Assembly (NCBI GenBank): GCA_919902665.1
Contig: CAKKRK010000149.1
Span: 1 to 58,829 of the forward strand
Origin: Nitrospiraceae bacterium
GTDB taxonomy: Bacteria > Nitrospirota > Nitrospiria > Nitrospirales > Nitrospiraceae
Direction: 5' to 3'
DNA length: 58,829 nucleotides
Part shown: positions 37,675 through 45,098 of the stretch, piece after piece
Layout of the letters: every line of letters begins with the position of its first letter
Numbering within the stretch: position 1 is the first letter of the stretch
The notes under the pieces: generated by a model
Seen by the model: the letters and a program-made list of their open reading frames with translations, nothing else
Database searches by the model: none
What the model was told of the DNA's origin: nothing
Position numbers and translations under genes: made by a program

Positions 37675-39090
37675 TCACTGACTGCTGCCTATTGAGTGCG
37701 CGAGTGCGGACACAGCTTGCGTAAAACAGGCCAGGGGAGCGCGCGTAATTCCGGCGCCGATCTGGCCGATTCCGGCTTCCCGATGGGCAATGCCTGTATT
37801 GATGATCGGTTGAATGCCGGTATCGACGACCTTCCGGACGTCGATGCCCGCCGGTGAGCCTGCAAAGTTCAGTGCCGGCAGCGTGAAGGCATTATTGCGG
37901 CCAACGGTGATATGCGTCATGGCCATGGTGTTGTCGATCGCATCCTGCGGTGTCCCGCCGACGAACTTGACGATGGCCGGAGACGCGGCCATGGCGAATC
38001 CGCCGACACCGGCGGTTTCAGTGATGGCACTATCTCCCAAGTCAGGCGCTGCGTCGGCCGCGCTGTATCCGGGAAAGAAGAGTCCATCGACGACCGGGGC
38101 TGGTGCCGTAAACCATCGGCTTCCGGTGCCGCTGACTCTGATGCCGAACTCGACACCGTTACGGGCCATGGCTGTGACCATACTGCTGCCCGGAACACCA
38201 TGGGCTGCGTCGGTCATCGCTTTGCAGGCTGCCATGGACAGATTTAAGAAGAAGTGGTCATTGCCTGCGATGAACTCGACGACCGCCGCGATGTCGGCGG
38301 CGGGGATGTGGGTCTTCAACAATGCTGAAATGAGGCGCTTCAGGAACAGTGAGGAGGCAGCGGCGTTGCGATTATGCACTTCGTCGCCCATGTGGAGGGC
38401 CTGCGCCATCATGGGTTTGAGGTCTACCCCGCCTAGGAGTTCAAGAGCGTCTCCAAGGGCTGGTGCGAGTACCTGCCCCATCCATTTGAGACGGGTGATC
38501 ACGTCCGGACCATTGGCGCCGAACCGGAGCGCTTTGCCGAGGCCCTCGTTAAAGTTGCTGAACGCCTGATTTCCATTTGTCGTGTTGGTCACCATCCAGA
38601 CCGGCATGGATGGGCTGATGATCCCGGCCATCGGTCCGACGGCATTGTGGTGGTGGCACGGCTCGAACACGATGTCACCGCTGAAGGCCATAGCCTCCGC
38701 CCTGGCTAGATTTTCTGCCCAGCCTTCATAGAGAATAGCTCCGACGATGGCTCCCTTCATGGGCCCGCACATATCCTTCCACGCAATGGGAGGACCACTG
38801 TGCAGGATCATCCGCTCTGCGATGTTGGGCAGCACCTGGCTGGCGGTGCCCACGCCGTTCAACACCGGCTGGGCCGATTGGTAGGCATCGAACGCTGTCT
38901 GGTTGGCAGTTTCAACGGAGAGCAGGTTGACCAACCGGGCCAACGCACGACCGACCTCCTGCTGCCCCTGAGCAGGCGGGGCCCATTCAATCTGGAGCAC
39001 AGAACCCCCCGCCCTCGTGATTGAATCGGCGAAGGACGACAGGCCGATATTTAGGACATGGAGCTTCTCCTGAAACAGGGCCTGTATCAC
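37675..39090 (-). CDS. allG: carbamoyltransferase subunit AllG/YlbE (DUF1116)
   Basis: A 471-residue DUF1116 protein. The sequence WAPPAQGQQEVGRALARL near the start, SGDIVFEPCHHHNAVGPMAG and the ending IGQIGAGITRAPLACF fit the YlbE family. In E. coli FdrA, YlbE and YlbF (AllF, AllG, AllH) have been reported as the subunits of oxamate carbamoyltransferase, which phosphorolyses oxalurate to oxamate and carbamoyl phosphate. The GTG start overlaps the fdrA stop (GTGA), so the two subunits are translationally coupled. Confidence 0.85.
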   Translation of the reverse strand: MIQALFQEKLHVLNIGLSSFADSITRAGGSVLQIEWAPPAQGQQEVGRALARLVNLLSVETANQTAFDAYQSAQPVLNGVGTASQVLPNIAERMILHSGPPIAWKDMCGPMKGAIVGAILYEGWAENLARAEAMAFSGDIVFEPCHHHNAVGPMAGIISPSMPVWMVTNTTNGNQAFSNFNEGLGKALRFGANGPDVITRLKWMGQVLAPALGDALELLGGVDLKPMMAQALHMGDEVHNRNAAASSLFLKRLISALLKTHIPAADIAAVVEFIAGNDHFFLNLSMAACKAMTDAAHGVPGSSMVTAMARNGVEFGIRVSGTGSRWFTAPAPVVDGLFFPGYSAADAAPDLGDSAITETAGVGGFAMAASPAIVKFVGGTPQDAIDNTMAMTHITVGRNNAFTLPALNFAGSPAGIDVRKVVDTGIQPIINTGIAHREAGIGQIGAGITRAPLACFTQAVSALAHSIGSSQ

Positions 39091-40643
39091 AATCGTCCTC
39101 CGACGGCGTCAGGTTTCTGGACGGCAGAGGCGGCCATGCGCACAGCCTGAGCATTGCTCTCCGCAAGGGTCATCCCGACCTCTCGAAAAGCCGTTTCCTG
39201 CTTGGACAGATTCTGAGGGTCCGCTGCTGTGCCGCAGACGAATCCCATGATGGCCAGGTGTCTGCCTGCTTTGGAGGCGAGATCGCGCGCTTTCTGAATC
39301 ACTGGGGCCATCTCAGCGGCAGGATCTGGGTGAGATCCGTAGCCCAGGACCACGTCCAATAGAATTACTGCGACCTCGGGATCGCTGGCTTCCTTGATCA
39401 GCCGCTCATTTCGGAGCCGATGGTCAATCATGGGATGGGGGCGTCCACGAGTGAAGAGATCGTCGCCCAGATCAATGACCGTGTGCTTTCGACTGGTCCA
39501 GACATCACTCAAACGATCCTCTGGCTCTACTGGAGTGTTGGAATTGATCTGCCCCAGTTCTTTCTTCAGGAGGAGCGAAGCCTCGTAGCAAAAGGTGCCG
39601 CCGCTATAGAGGCCCCGGATGTATCGCTGCTGCGGAGCAAGAGGTGTGATGGAAGGAGAGGTCACACTCGCTCTCCCGGCTTCGGGAATCCTGCCGTTGG
39701 CGAGCGCCACCGCCGCCGCTGCTGCATCCTCAAGCGTCGCGGCGGGGTAAATATTCTCGCGTCGCACCTGATCGGGATCGGCACCAAGAAAATTGACGAC
39801 CACCGGCTTGCCTGCGCCGCTGGCTGCCCTCAGTACCGTGCTGGCTACCTCCGGCGACGGAGGTTTAGAAATGAGCACAATCACGGAGGTGGAGGAATCG
39901 GCTGCCAGCGCCTTAAGGCCCTGAAGCATGGAAATACCGCCGACATCGCGGTGCAAATCGTGTCCGCCCGTTCCGATCGCCTGCGAGATGCCACTGCCCC
40001 ATCGGTCGACCAGGCAGGTTACCTGTTGGAGGCCAGTGCCAGATGCGGCGACGACACCGATGACTCCGCGACGCACCACATTCGCGAACGCAAGCGGGAT
40101 GCCATTGATAATGGCGGTTCCGCAGTCCGGGCCCATGACAATGAGATCACGCTCCTGGGCGAACCGTTTGAGCGCGATCTCGTCCTTGAGCGCGATGTTG
40201 TCACTAAAGAGCATGACATTGAGGCCGAGACCCAACGCCTTGAAGGCCTCCGCCGCGGCGTACTCGCCTGGCGTGGAGATCAAAACGAGGTTTGCGCCGA
40301 CGAGGTTCCCGAGCCCCATCTCGATGCTGCGGGGAGACATGCCGCGTGATTGTTCATTGCCGGTCGACGAAGGGGAAGGTTGCTTCAGCGCGGATTCTGC
40401 CGCAGTAAGCGCCGATTCAAGTGCCTCGGCATTTCCTTGAAGAGCGATCAACAAGTCGTTTGCGCCAGCTTCAACGGGTTCCGCCAACAGGCCCGCTTCC
40501 ACGAGAAGTGTCACATTGTTGGGAGAGGCCATGATGGCCGACGCTTGTTCCACGCCGGGCAGTTTGGTAATCGTGGAAGACAGCTGCATCAACGAGACGG
40601 AGTCGCGGTAGAAGTTCCGGATTATTTTTGTCGCCCTGGCCAT
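39087..40643 (-). CDS. fdrA: FdrA/AllF, acyl-CoA-synthetase-like carbamoyltransferase subunit
   Basis: A 518-residue FdrA-family protein related to the alpha and beta chains of succinyl-CoA synthetase. The start (FYRDSVSLMQLSSTITKLPGV) is the FdrA N-terminal domain, with a GPDCGTAIINGIPLAFAN block in the middle and a flavodoxin-like C-terminal third (VILLDVVLGYGSHPDP). It would form the oxamate-carbamoyltransferase-type complex with AllG and AllH. It is the first gene of the ten-gene minus-strand operon, and a perfect TTGTATACAA palindrome lies 200 bases upstream. Confidence 0.87.
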   Translation of the reverse strand: MARATKIIRNFYRDSVSLMQLSSTITKLPGVEQASAIMASPNNVTLLVEAGLLAEPVEAGANDLLIALQGNAEALESALTAAESALKQPSPSSTGNEQSRGMSPRSIEMGLGNLVGANLVLISTPGEYAAAEAFKALGLGLNVMLFSDNIALKDEIALKRFAQERDLIVMGPDCGTAIINGIPLAFANVVRRGVIGVVAASGTGLQQVTCLVDRWGSGISQAIGTGGHDLHRDVGGISMLQGLKALAADSSTSVIVLISKPPSPEVASTVLRAASGAGKPVVVNFLGADPDQVRRENIYPAATLEDAAAAAVALANGRIPEAGRASVTSPSITPLAPQQRYIRGLYSGGTFCYEASLLLKKELGQINSNTPVEPEDRLSDVWTSRKHTVIDLGDDLFTRGRPHPMIDHRLRNERLIKEASDPEVAVILLDVVLGYGSHPDPAAEMAPVIQKARDLASKAGRHLAIMGFVCGTAADPQNLSKQETAFREVGMTLAESNAQAVRMAASAVQKPDAVGGRL

Positions 40644-40947
40644 GTAGATGGTCCCCCATCGACGCCTCGCCTTGGCAGGCTCACAGCGTCAACGTCAGGC
40701 GGGTGAGTTGACCTCCCGCCGATGGCTTATGCGGCGAACGTCAAATCTAGCAGCGTGATGCCTCGTCTAAGAATAAGGAACGAACGACCGAAGGGTACTG
40801 CCGACTTAATATCTGATAGTTAGACGGCTAACTTGAACACAAGGTTGTATACAAAGTCAAGGGCAAAGCCAGGGTTCGAGTCATAGGCCGAATCAGCTCG
40901 AGGAACGACCATCGTCTCATCACCTCTTACATCTTTCGATTCGGGTT
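40644..40947. other. regulatory gap between allH and fdrA
   Basis: No gene is seen in these 304 bases. They contain the GntR-type palindrome at 40845-40854, directly abutted on the minus strand by TTGACT (40860-40855), a good -35 box. No convincing -10 was found at the right spacing, so the fdrA promoter position is uncertain. Confidence 0.6.
40845..40854. promoter_or_regulatory. TTGTATACAA operator upstream of fdrA
   Basis: A perfect 10-base palindrome, TTGTATACAA, matching the T-N-G-T-A-T-A-C-N-A type of site bound by GntR regulators of the FCD class. The same 10-mer occurs once more, at 42784-42793 ahead of gntR1. About 0.06 copies of a given 10-mer are expected in a random sequence of this length. 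The two tandem GntR proteins encoded at 41967 and 42935 are the obvious binders. Confidence 0.65.
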
Positions 40948-41928
40948 TCATGGTTGGGCCCTTGAATCGCAGAGAACAGACAAACGAAGAAGGTCACTGA
41001 AAATCAGATGAGGAGGCAGGCCCTGCCACGCAAGACAGCCTAACAGCAGGCCTAACACCCCGTCGGATCCAGAAGTATGGCCGACTTGCAACGCGGCTTG
41101 CGTGGCTGCCCTGATGCTGCTCATATTGTTTGCCTGGTTCAGTCGCTGCGCTAATTTCGCGATGGGTTCAGAGACATGGCCGTTGGCTGCGGACCGGAGA
41201 TAGGCGCGGCTGATCTCATTGGTGTTCCGTGACGCGTCCGACAGTTCAGATCCTAAAGCCGTCAGGAATCTCATCCGAGATGAGGTGCCCCCTGCCGTGC
41301 ACCATAATCCGGCCATGTAGCCCACGAGGAAATCATCGCCCGATGGCGTCAAGCCGTACCCAAGGCCGATGAGTGCTCTCACGGAGAGCATGGCCTCTCT
41401 TAATCGGAGGCGGCACGTCGTCTCTAGAAGCGACGGGATAGTGTGAGCGCTCTGTTGGAGTAGAATCTCCGAGACCGCCGGCGTGGCAGGCCGTTTTCTT
41501 GATCGGAAAGAAACCCCCAGATGGTCCGATAGGCTATCTTTGTGGTAATGCCTGTTCAATTCAGACCAAGCAACTGCCCAGGATTGAGCCTGAGTGGGTC
41601 GGCAAAGATCGATGTGCAACCCTTTGAGATCGATGTGCCAGGGGCGTGCAGGTCGCAGATCGACGGAACAATCAGCTCCGTCGATGCGGAGTATTCCTCC
41701 CCGACATGCGGCTGATTGTCCAACTCGAAGGGTATGTAGGAAGTCAAAATGAGATGAGGTGTCTAAGCGAATGCCGTGAGGGGCATTACCTTTCTGGTAT
41801 GGAAGGAGGGTCAGCAGTTTGCCGGGCTCTAGCCATAAATTGCAGGCCTGGCGGAACACACTGTGTACGGTTCCGCTGAAAGAATGACGTGGTACCTGAA
41901 TGCCGACCGAAAGGGCCTGAACACGCAC
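40948..41928 (-). CDS. allH: carbamoyltransferase subunit AllH/YlbF (DUF2877)
   Basis: A 326-residue DUF2877 protein. The family signature GLGYGLTPSGDDFLVGYMAG is clear at about residues 190-210, and a second block, HTSGSDGVLGLLLG, lies near the end. In E. coli the homologue YlbF/AllH completes the FdrA-YlbE oxamate carbamoyltransferase. Here it is separated from fdrA by 304 bases and instead sits 38 bases downstream of gntR1, so it is probably co-transcribed with that repressor. The start is GTG 41928. Confidence 0.82.
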   Translation of the reverse strand: MRVQALSVGIQVPRHSFSGTVHSVFRQACNLWLEPGKLLTLLPYQKGNAPHGIRLDTSSHFDFLHTLRVGQSAACRGGILRIDGADCSVDLRPARPWHIDLKGLHIDLCRPTQAQSWAVAWSELNRHYHKDSLSDHLGVSFRSRKRPATPAVSEILLQQSAHTIPSLLETTCRLRLREAMLSVRALIGLGYGLTPSGDDFLVGYMAGLWCTAGGTSSRMRFLTALGSELSDASRNTNEISRAYLRSAANGHVSEPIAKLAQRLNQANNMSSIRAATQAALQVGHTSGSDGVLGLLLGCLAWQGLPPHLIFSDLLRLSVLCDSRAQP

Positions 41929-41966
41929 GATGGGTACCCCATCGTCCCAAAATTACGGGGCGTTCA

Positions 41967-42677
41967 TTAGGTTTTTATCGAGTAGGCTCTGGCTAATGCA
42001 TCCTTGATCGCCGTATGGACGTTGTTGCGTCCTTCTTCGATGTTTTGTTGTATTGCCGCCCGTGCTCCAGGCGTATCCTGGGCTGTTATGCACTTCAGGA
42101 TTTTAAGATGTTGATGGCATGTGCTCTTGGCTCGATCCGTCTTGTCGAAATCGATCATGCGAAAAAGCATCAAGCGTTCGTTGATGGTCCGAAGGTGCCG
42201 CAAGAGCATCTTGTTTCCTGCAGCCTGGGCGAGCGTCTCGTGAAACAGAGTGTCTAGTCTGGCGAGTTCCTCGGCTTTCTTGGAAGATCCGTTCAGCAGG
42301 TCAGTCCAGGTCCGCTTCAACTTAACCAAGTCCTCCTTATCATTTTTGTTGAGCGGCCCCCTCTTTGCTAAGTATTCGACAGTATAGAGTTCCAGGGCTA
42401 GTCGCACTTCATATAGCTCCTCGATCTCAACGATGTTATGCTGCCTGACCACGTAGCCACGATTCGGCAATTTTTTCACGAATCCATCGGTTGCCAGTAC
42501 ACGAAGCGCTTCCCGGACAGGGCTCCGACTCACGTTGAATGTCTTACAGAGTTCAACTTCGGTCAATCGATGTTCGGGCGGGTAGTGCCAGTGAATGATG
42601 TGTTCTTTCAGTGTGGCGACAATCGACGAACTAAGGTTGGATGGTTCTCCTTCTACGATTCGGTCATTGCGAATCAT
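41967..42677 (-). CDS. GntR-family regulator, FCD domain, copy 1
   Basis: A 236-residue transcription factor. The N-terminal winged helix-turn-helix (TEVELCKTFNVSRSPVREAL) is followed by an all-helical FCD effector domain with the usual acidic and histidine ligands (RLALELYTVEYL, LDTLFHETLAQAAGN, CHQHLKIL). It is a close paralogue of copy 2 at 42935, with nearly the same DNA-reading helix, so both should bind the same site. TTGTATACAA overlaps the -10 box of its own promoter, implying autoregulation. The effector is probably a small carboxylate or ureide of the pathway. Confidence 0.92.
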   Translation of the reverse strand: MIRNDRIVEGEPSNLSSSIVATLKEHIIHWHYPPEHRLTEVELCKTFNVSRSPVREALRVLATDGFVKKLPNRGYVVRQHNIVEIEELYEVRLALELYTVEYLAKRGPLNKNDKEDLVKLKRTWTDLLNGSSKKAEELARLDTLFHETLAQAAGNKMLLRHLRTINERLMLFRMIDFDKTDRAKSTCHQHLKILKCITAQDTPGARAAIQQNIEEGRNNVHTAIKDALARAYSIKT

Positions 42678-42782
42678 GATATTCTTTCGCGAGTCCGAGC
42701 CTCAGGAATAACCCAAGGGGGATGTCACATGATGTGCGGGCAGACAAACCGCTTTTATTTCCGGCGAGGCTAACTCTCCGAC

Positions 42783-42812
42783 ATTGTATACAATCAGGTC
42801 TACTAAGTTCAA
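42783..42812 (-). promoter_or_regulatory. gntR1-allH promoter with overlapping operator
   Basis: On the minus strand TTGAAC (42812-42807) and TATACA (42790-42785) form a promoter with a 16-base spacer. The 12-base palindrome ATTGTATACAAT (42783-42794) covers the whole -10 box. Binding of a GntR dimer here would block RNA polymerase. The leader to ATG 42677 is about 100 bases. Confidence 0.6.
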
Positions 42813-42934
42813 TCTGCCTGGGCGTCCTGCTCGTGCTCGCTCTCACGGTATGAAAAATGTTGAGCGTTGGGAGGGGGATGGGACGAGGCGAACCCAAGAT
42901 GCCGAACATCGTTCCATCGATTACGCAGTGCAAT

Positions 42935-43654
42935 TTAGGTATTCTTTAAGTAAGCCCTGGCCAGCGCATCCTTGATCGTCGTAGGGATGAGGCGGCGTCC
43001 TTCCTCGATATTCATCTGCATGGCGGCACGCGCGCCTGGGGCATCCTTGGCCACAATCCGATCCAAAATCTCCAGATGTTGGTGGCAGGTGTGTTTAGCG
43101 CGGTCTCGTCTCTCAAAATCGAGCAATCGAAACAGCCTGAGGCGTTCATTGATGGTCCGAAGGTGCTGCAGAAGGGATTTATTTCCCAGGGCTCGGGCTA
43201 GTGTATCGTGAAAGAGTGTGTCTAGGATGGCGAATTCCTCTGGTTTCTTGGACGATTCCTTCAAGAGTTCGGTCCAGGTTTGTTTGAGGTCGGCAAGTTC
43301 GGCCGCAAGCTGTGTCGTCTGCTTCTTGGTCGCGAGGCGTTCAACGGTATAGAGCTCCAGGGCTAGGCGCACATCATACAGCTCCTCGAGTTCTTCGATG
43401 CTATACTGCTTGACCGCGTAACTCCGATTCGGCAGTTTTTTGACGAAGCCATCGGCTGCCAACACTCGGAGCGCCTCCCGAACTGGGCTGCGGCTCACGC
43501 CGAAGGTCTTGCACAATTCGTCTTCGGTCACTCGGTGTTCCGGCGGGTAGTGCCAGTGAACGATGTGTTCCTTCAGTGTGTTCACGACCGACGAGCTTAG
43601 GTTCGAGGAGCCGTGTTTTTTCATTCGATCCTCTCGACGGGCTATCTTTCTCAT
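42935..43654 (-). CDS. GntR-family regulator, FCD domain, copy 2
   Basis: A 239-residue regulator with the same architecture as copy 1: winged helix (TEDELCKTFGVSRSPVREAL), then an FCD domain (RLALELYTVERL, ILDTLFHDTLARALGN, CHQHLEILDRI). Most positions are shared with copy 1, which indicates a tandem duplication, yet the effector-domain helices differ enough for a changed ligand. GGAGGAG lies nine bases before ATG 43654. No TTGTATACAA site was found ahead of this copy, so it may be expressed constitutively. Confidence 0.92.
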   Translation of the reverse strand: MRKIARREDRMKKHGSSNLSSSVVNTLKEHIVHWHYPPEHRVTEDELCKTFGVSRSPVREALRVLAADGFVKKLPNRSYAVKQYSIEELEELYDVRLALELYTVERLATKKQTTQLAAELADLKQTWTELLKESSKKPEEFAILDTLFHDTLARALGNKSLLQHLRTINERLRLFRLLDFERRDRAKHTCHQHLEILDRIVAKDAPGARAAMQMNIEEGRRLIPTTIKDALARAYLKNT

Positions 43655-43671
43655 CTATTATGCTCCTCCAT

Positions 43672-43690
43672 GGGGCAGGCATCTTGCCCC
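43672..43690 (-). terminator. GC-rich hairpin between slp-like gene and gntR2
   Basis: GGGGCA (43672-43677) pairs with TGCCCC (43685-43690) around a 7-base loop. It lies 80 bases past the stop of the Slp-like gene and just ahead of the gntR2 ribosome-binding site. It could end the lipoprotein transcript or shape the gntR2 leader; there is no T-run. Confidence 0.3.
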
Positions 43691-43769
43691 TGAGATGTTG
43701 GGTGCCAATTGGAAATGTTTGGTCTGAGGGGTGGGCATATGATGGTCGCCTGACCGACGAGGCTCACCA

Positions 43770-44309
43770 CTAGTAGGGCCAGGCGTGCCAGTGTGGAGAC
43801 CAGTAGGGTCCCCAATAGGGGCCAGGGCCGATGGGACGGCGAATGCGAGGGGGCTCCTCGTCGGTCTCGGTCCACACGCGCAGATTGGTGACGTTGAGAA
43901 GCGGGTAGGTGTACTCCGTCTCATCGAGTGGGAGGGTGACAGACCCAGCTATCTCTCCGGTAACGGTTACAAATGTACCGGGGGGGATCGTTGCAGGATC
44001 AAGGAATTGCTTCTGCATCGCGATGAATCGGCCCTGGGATTTGCTGAGGTCCATGGTTGGCTGGAGAAAGGAGTCCAGCGCCAATTGAAGAATTTCGATC
44101 CTTGTCCCCTCCTTCAAGCGCCGTGCGCCCAACACCTTCCCTCCGAACGTCACCGGCTGTCCGTTGTATGATCCTGGTGTTTCCTGCACCTGCGCATAAC
44201 TGATCTGAGAAGGGGCCGCAGGCACGGCGCCGGTCAGGTTTCCGTTTGAGGCACAGCCGGATACAATCAACAGCACCGACGCGATCCAAACAGACCAAGA
44301 CATTCGCAT
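43770..44309 (-). CDS. Slp-family outer-membrane lipoprotein
   Basis: A lipoprotein of about 179 residues with signal sequence SWSVWIASVLLIVSGC, lipobox VSGC. The domain resembles Slp/YeaY: SYAQVQETPGSYNGQPVTFGGKVLG, then an OB-like FVTVTGEIAG. The tail is rich in Pro, Trp and His (GPYWGPYWSPHWHAWPY) and could contact metal or the cell surface. ATG 44309 is preferred: a TATACT box ends six bases before it, suggesting a leaderless mRNA. An ATG at 44345 is open but lacks a ribosome-binding site. The role of Slp proteins is poorly known. Confidence 0.75.
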   Translation of the reverse strand: MRMSWSVWIASVLLIVSGCASNGNLTGAVPAAPSQISYAQVQETPGSYNGQPVTFGGKVLGARRLKEGTRIEILQLALDSFLQPTMDLSKSQGRFIAMQKQFLDPATIPPGTFVTVTGEIAGSVTLPLDETEYTYPLLNVTNLRVWTETDEEPPRIRRPIGPGPYWGPYWSPHWHAWPY

Positions 44310-44390
44310 GACAAGAGTATAACAGAGCACAAAGAGACGCTTCATCCGCTATAATGGGGCACGACTATTTACTCGTGAAAGGAGTTTTAG

Positions 44391-45047
44391 ATGAACGGTC
44401 GGACGATGTCGATCTGGACGTGTGTGCTTGTAGTTGTGGGTGCGATTGGGTTTGTGCATGCACCGGTGAGTGCCGCTGTGGACAAGCCGGAACTGAAGGG
44501 CAAGTTCGAGATTCTCAAGGATGAGCCGTCAACTCATCAAGCAGGCAAGGTGAAGGTGATCGAATTTGCGGATTTCTATTGCCCGCATTGTCATCACTTC
44601 GAGGAGACAGGGGTTCCTCTGCTACTGAAGGAATTTGGGAGTAAGCTCGAGGTCACCATGGTCGGATTTCCCGTGATTCCTGGGAAGCTGCCGACCCCGT
44701 TCGACATGTATGAGCAGGCGAAGCTGATGGGCAAAGGCGATCAGATGAAGGCTGTCCTGTTTCGCATCATTCACAAGGAAAAACTTGATGGGGTGCTGGA
44801 TCGTTCCATTCGCGCCATGTTGATCCGGGAGGTCGGGTTGGACGTCAACACGTTCGAAATGGGAATGGAAAGTGGAAAGCCGGCCAAACTGTTCGAAGAG
44901 GGGCGTCGATGGGGCGAACGGATCAAGGTGTCATCCACGCCGTCGCTCTTGCTGGACGGGAATATCAAGGTCGATGGTGCGAACATGACACCTGAGAACG
45001 TCATCATCATTATCCGGAGCATTCTTGAAGCGGATGCGAAGAAGTAG
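44391..45047 (+). CDS. DsbA-like periplasmic thiol-disulfide oxidoreductase
   Basis: A 218-residue exported thioredoxin-fold protein. The signal peptide (TCVLVVVGAIGFVHAPVSAA) precedes a DsbA-type domain with active site FADFYCPHCHHFEE and the cis-proline loop VSSTPSLLLDG. CPHC is the redox site of DsbA, so it should introduce disulfides in the periplasm. It stands 51 bases ahead of the copper ATPase gene and may be co-transcribed, which fits oxidative folding of copper-resistance proteins. AAAGGAG precedes ATG 44391, and a TATAAT box is at 44350-44355. Confidence 0.87.
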   Translation: MNGRTMSIWTCVLVVVGAIGFVHAPVSAAVDKPELKGKFEILKDEPSTHQAGKVKVIEFADFYCPHCHHFEETGVPLLLKEFGSKLEVTMVGFPVIPGKLPTPFDMYEQAKLMGKGDQMKAVLFRIIHKEKLDGVLDRSIRAMLIREVGLDVNTFEMGMESGKPAKLFEEGRRWGERIKVSSTPSLLLDGNIKVDGANMTPENVIIIIRSILEADAKK

Positions 45048-45098
45048 TGAGGAGTGAAAGGGGAATAGTAGAAGGGGACGAGAAGAGGCCCGTTGATA

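Noticed and set aside
30211-43654. Considered as an arginine-deiminase or pyrimidine (Rut) pathway
   Set aside because: No arginine deiminase, ornithine carbamoyltransferase, flavin monooxygenase or ring-opening amidohydrolase is present; the FdrA/AllG/AllH set points to a ureide carbamoyltransferase instead.
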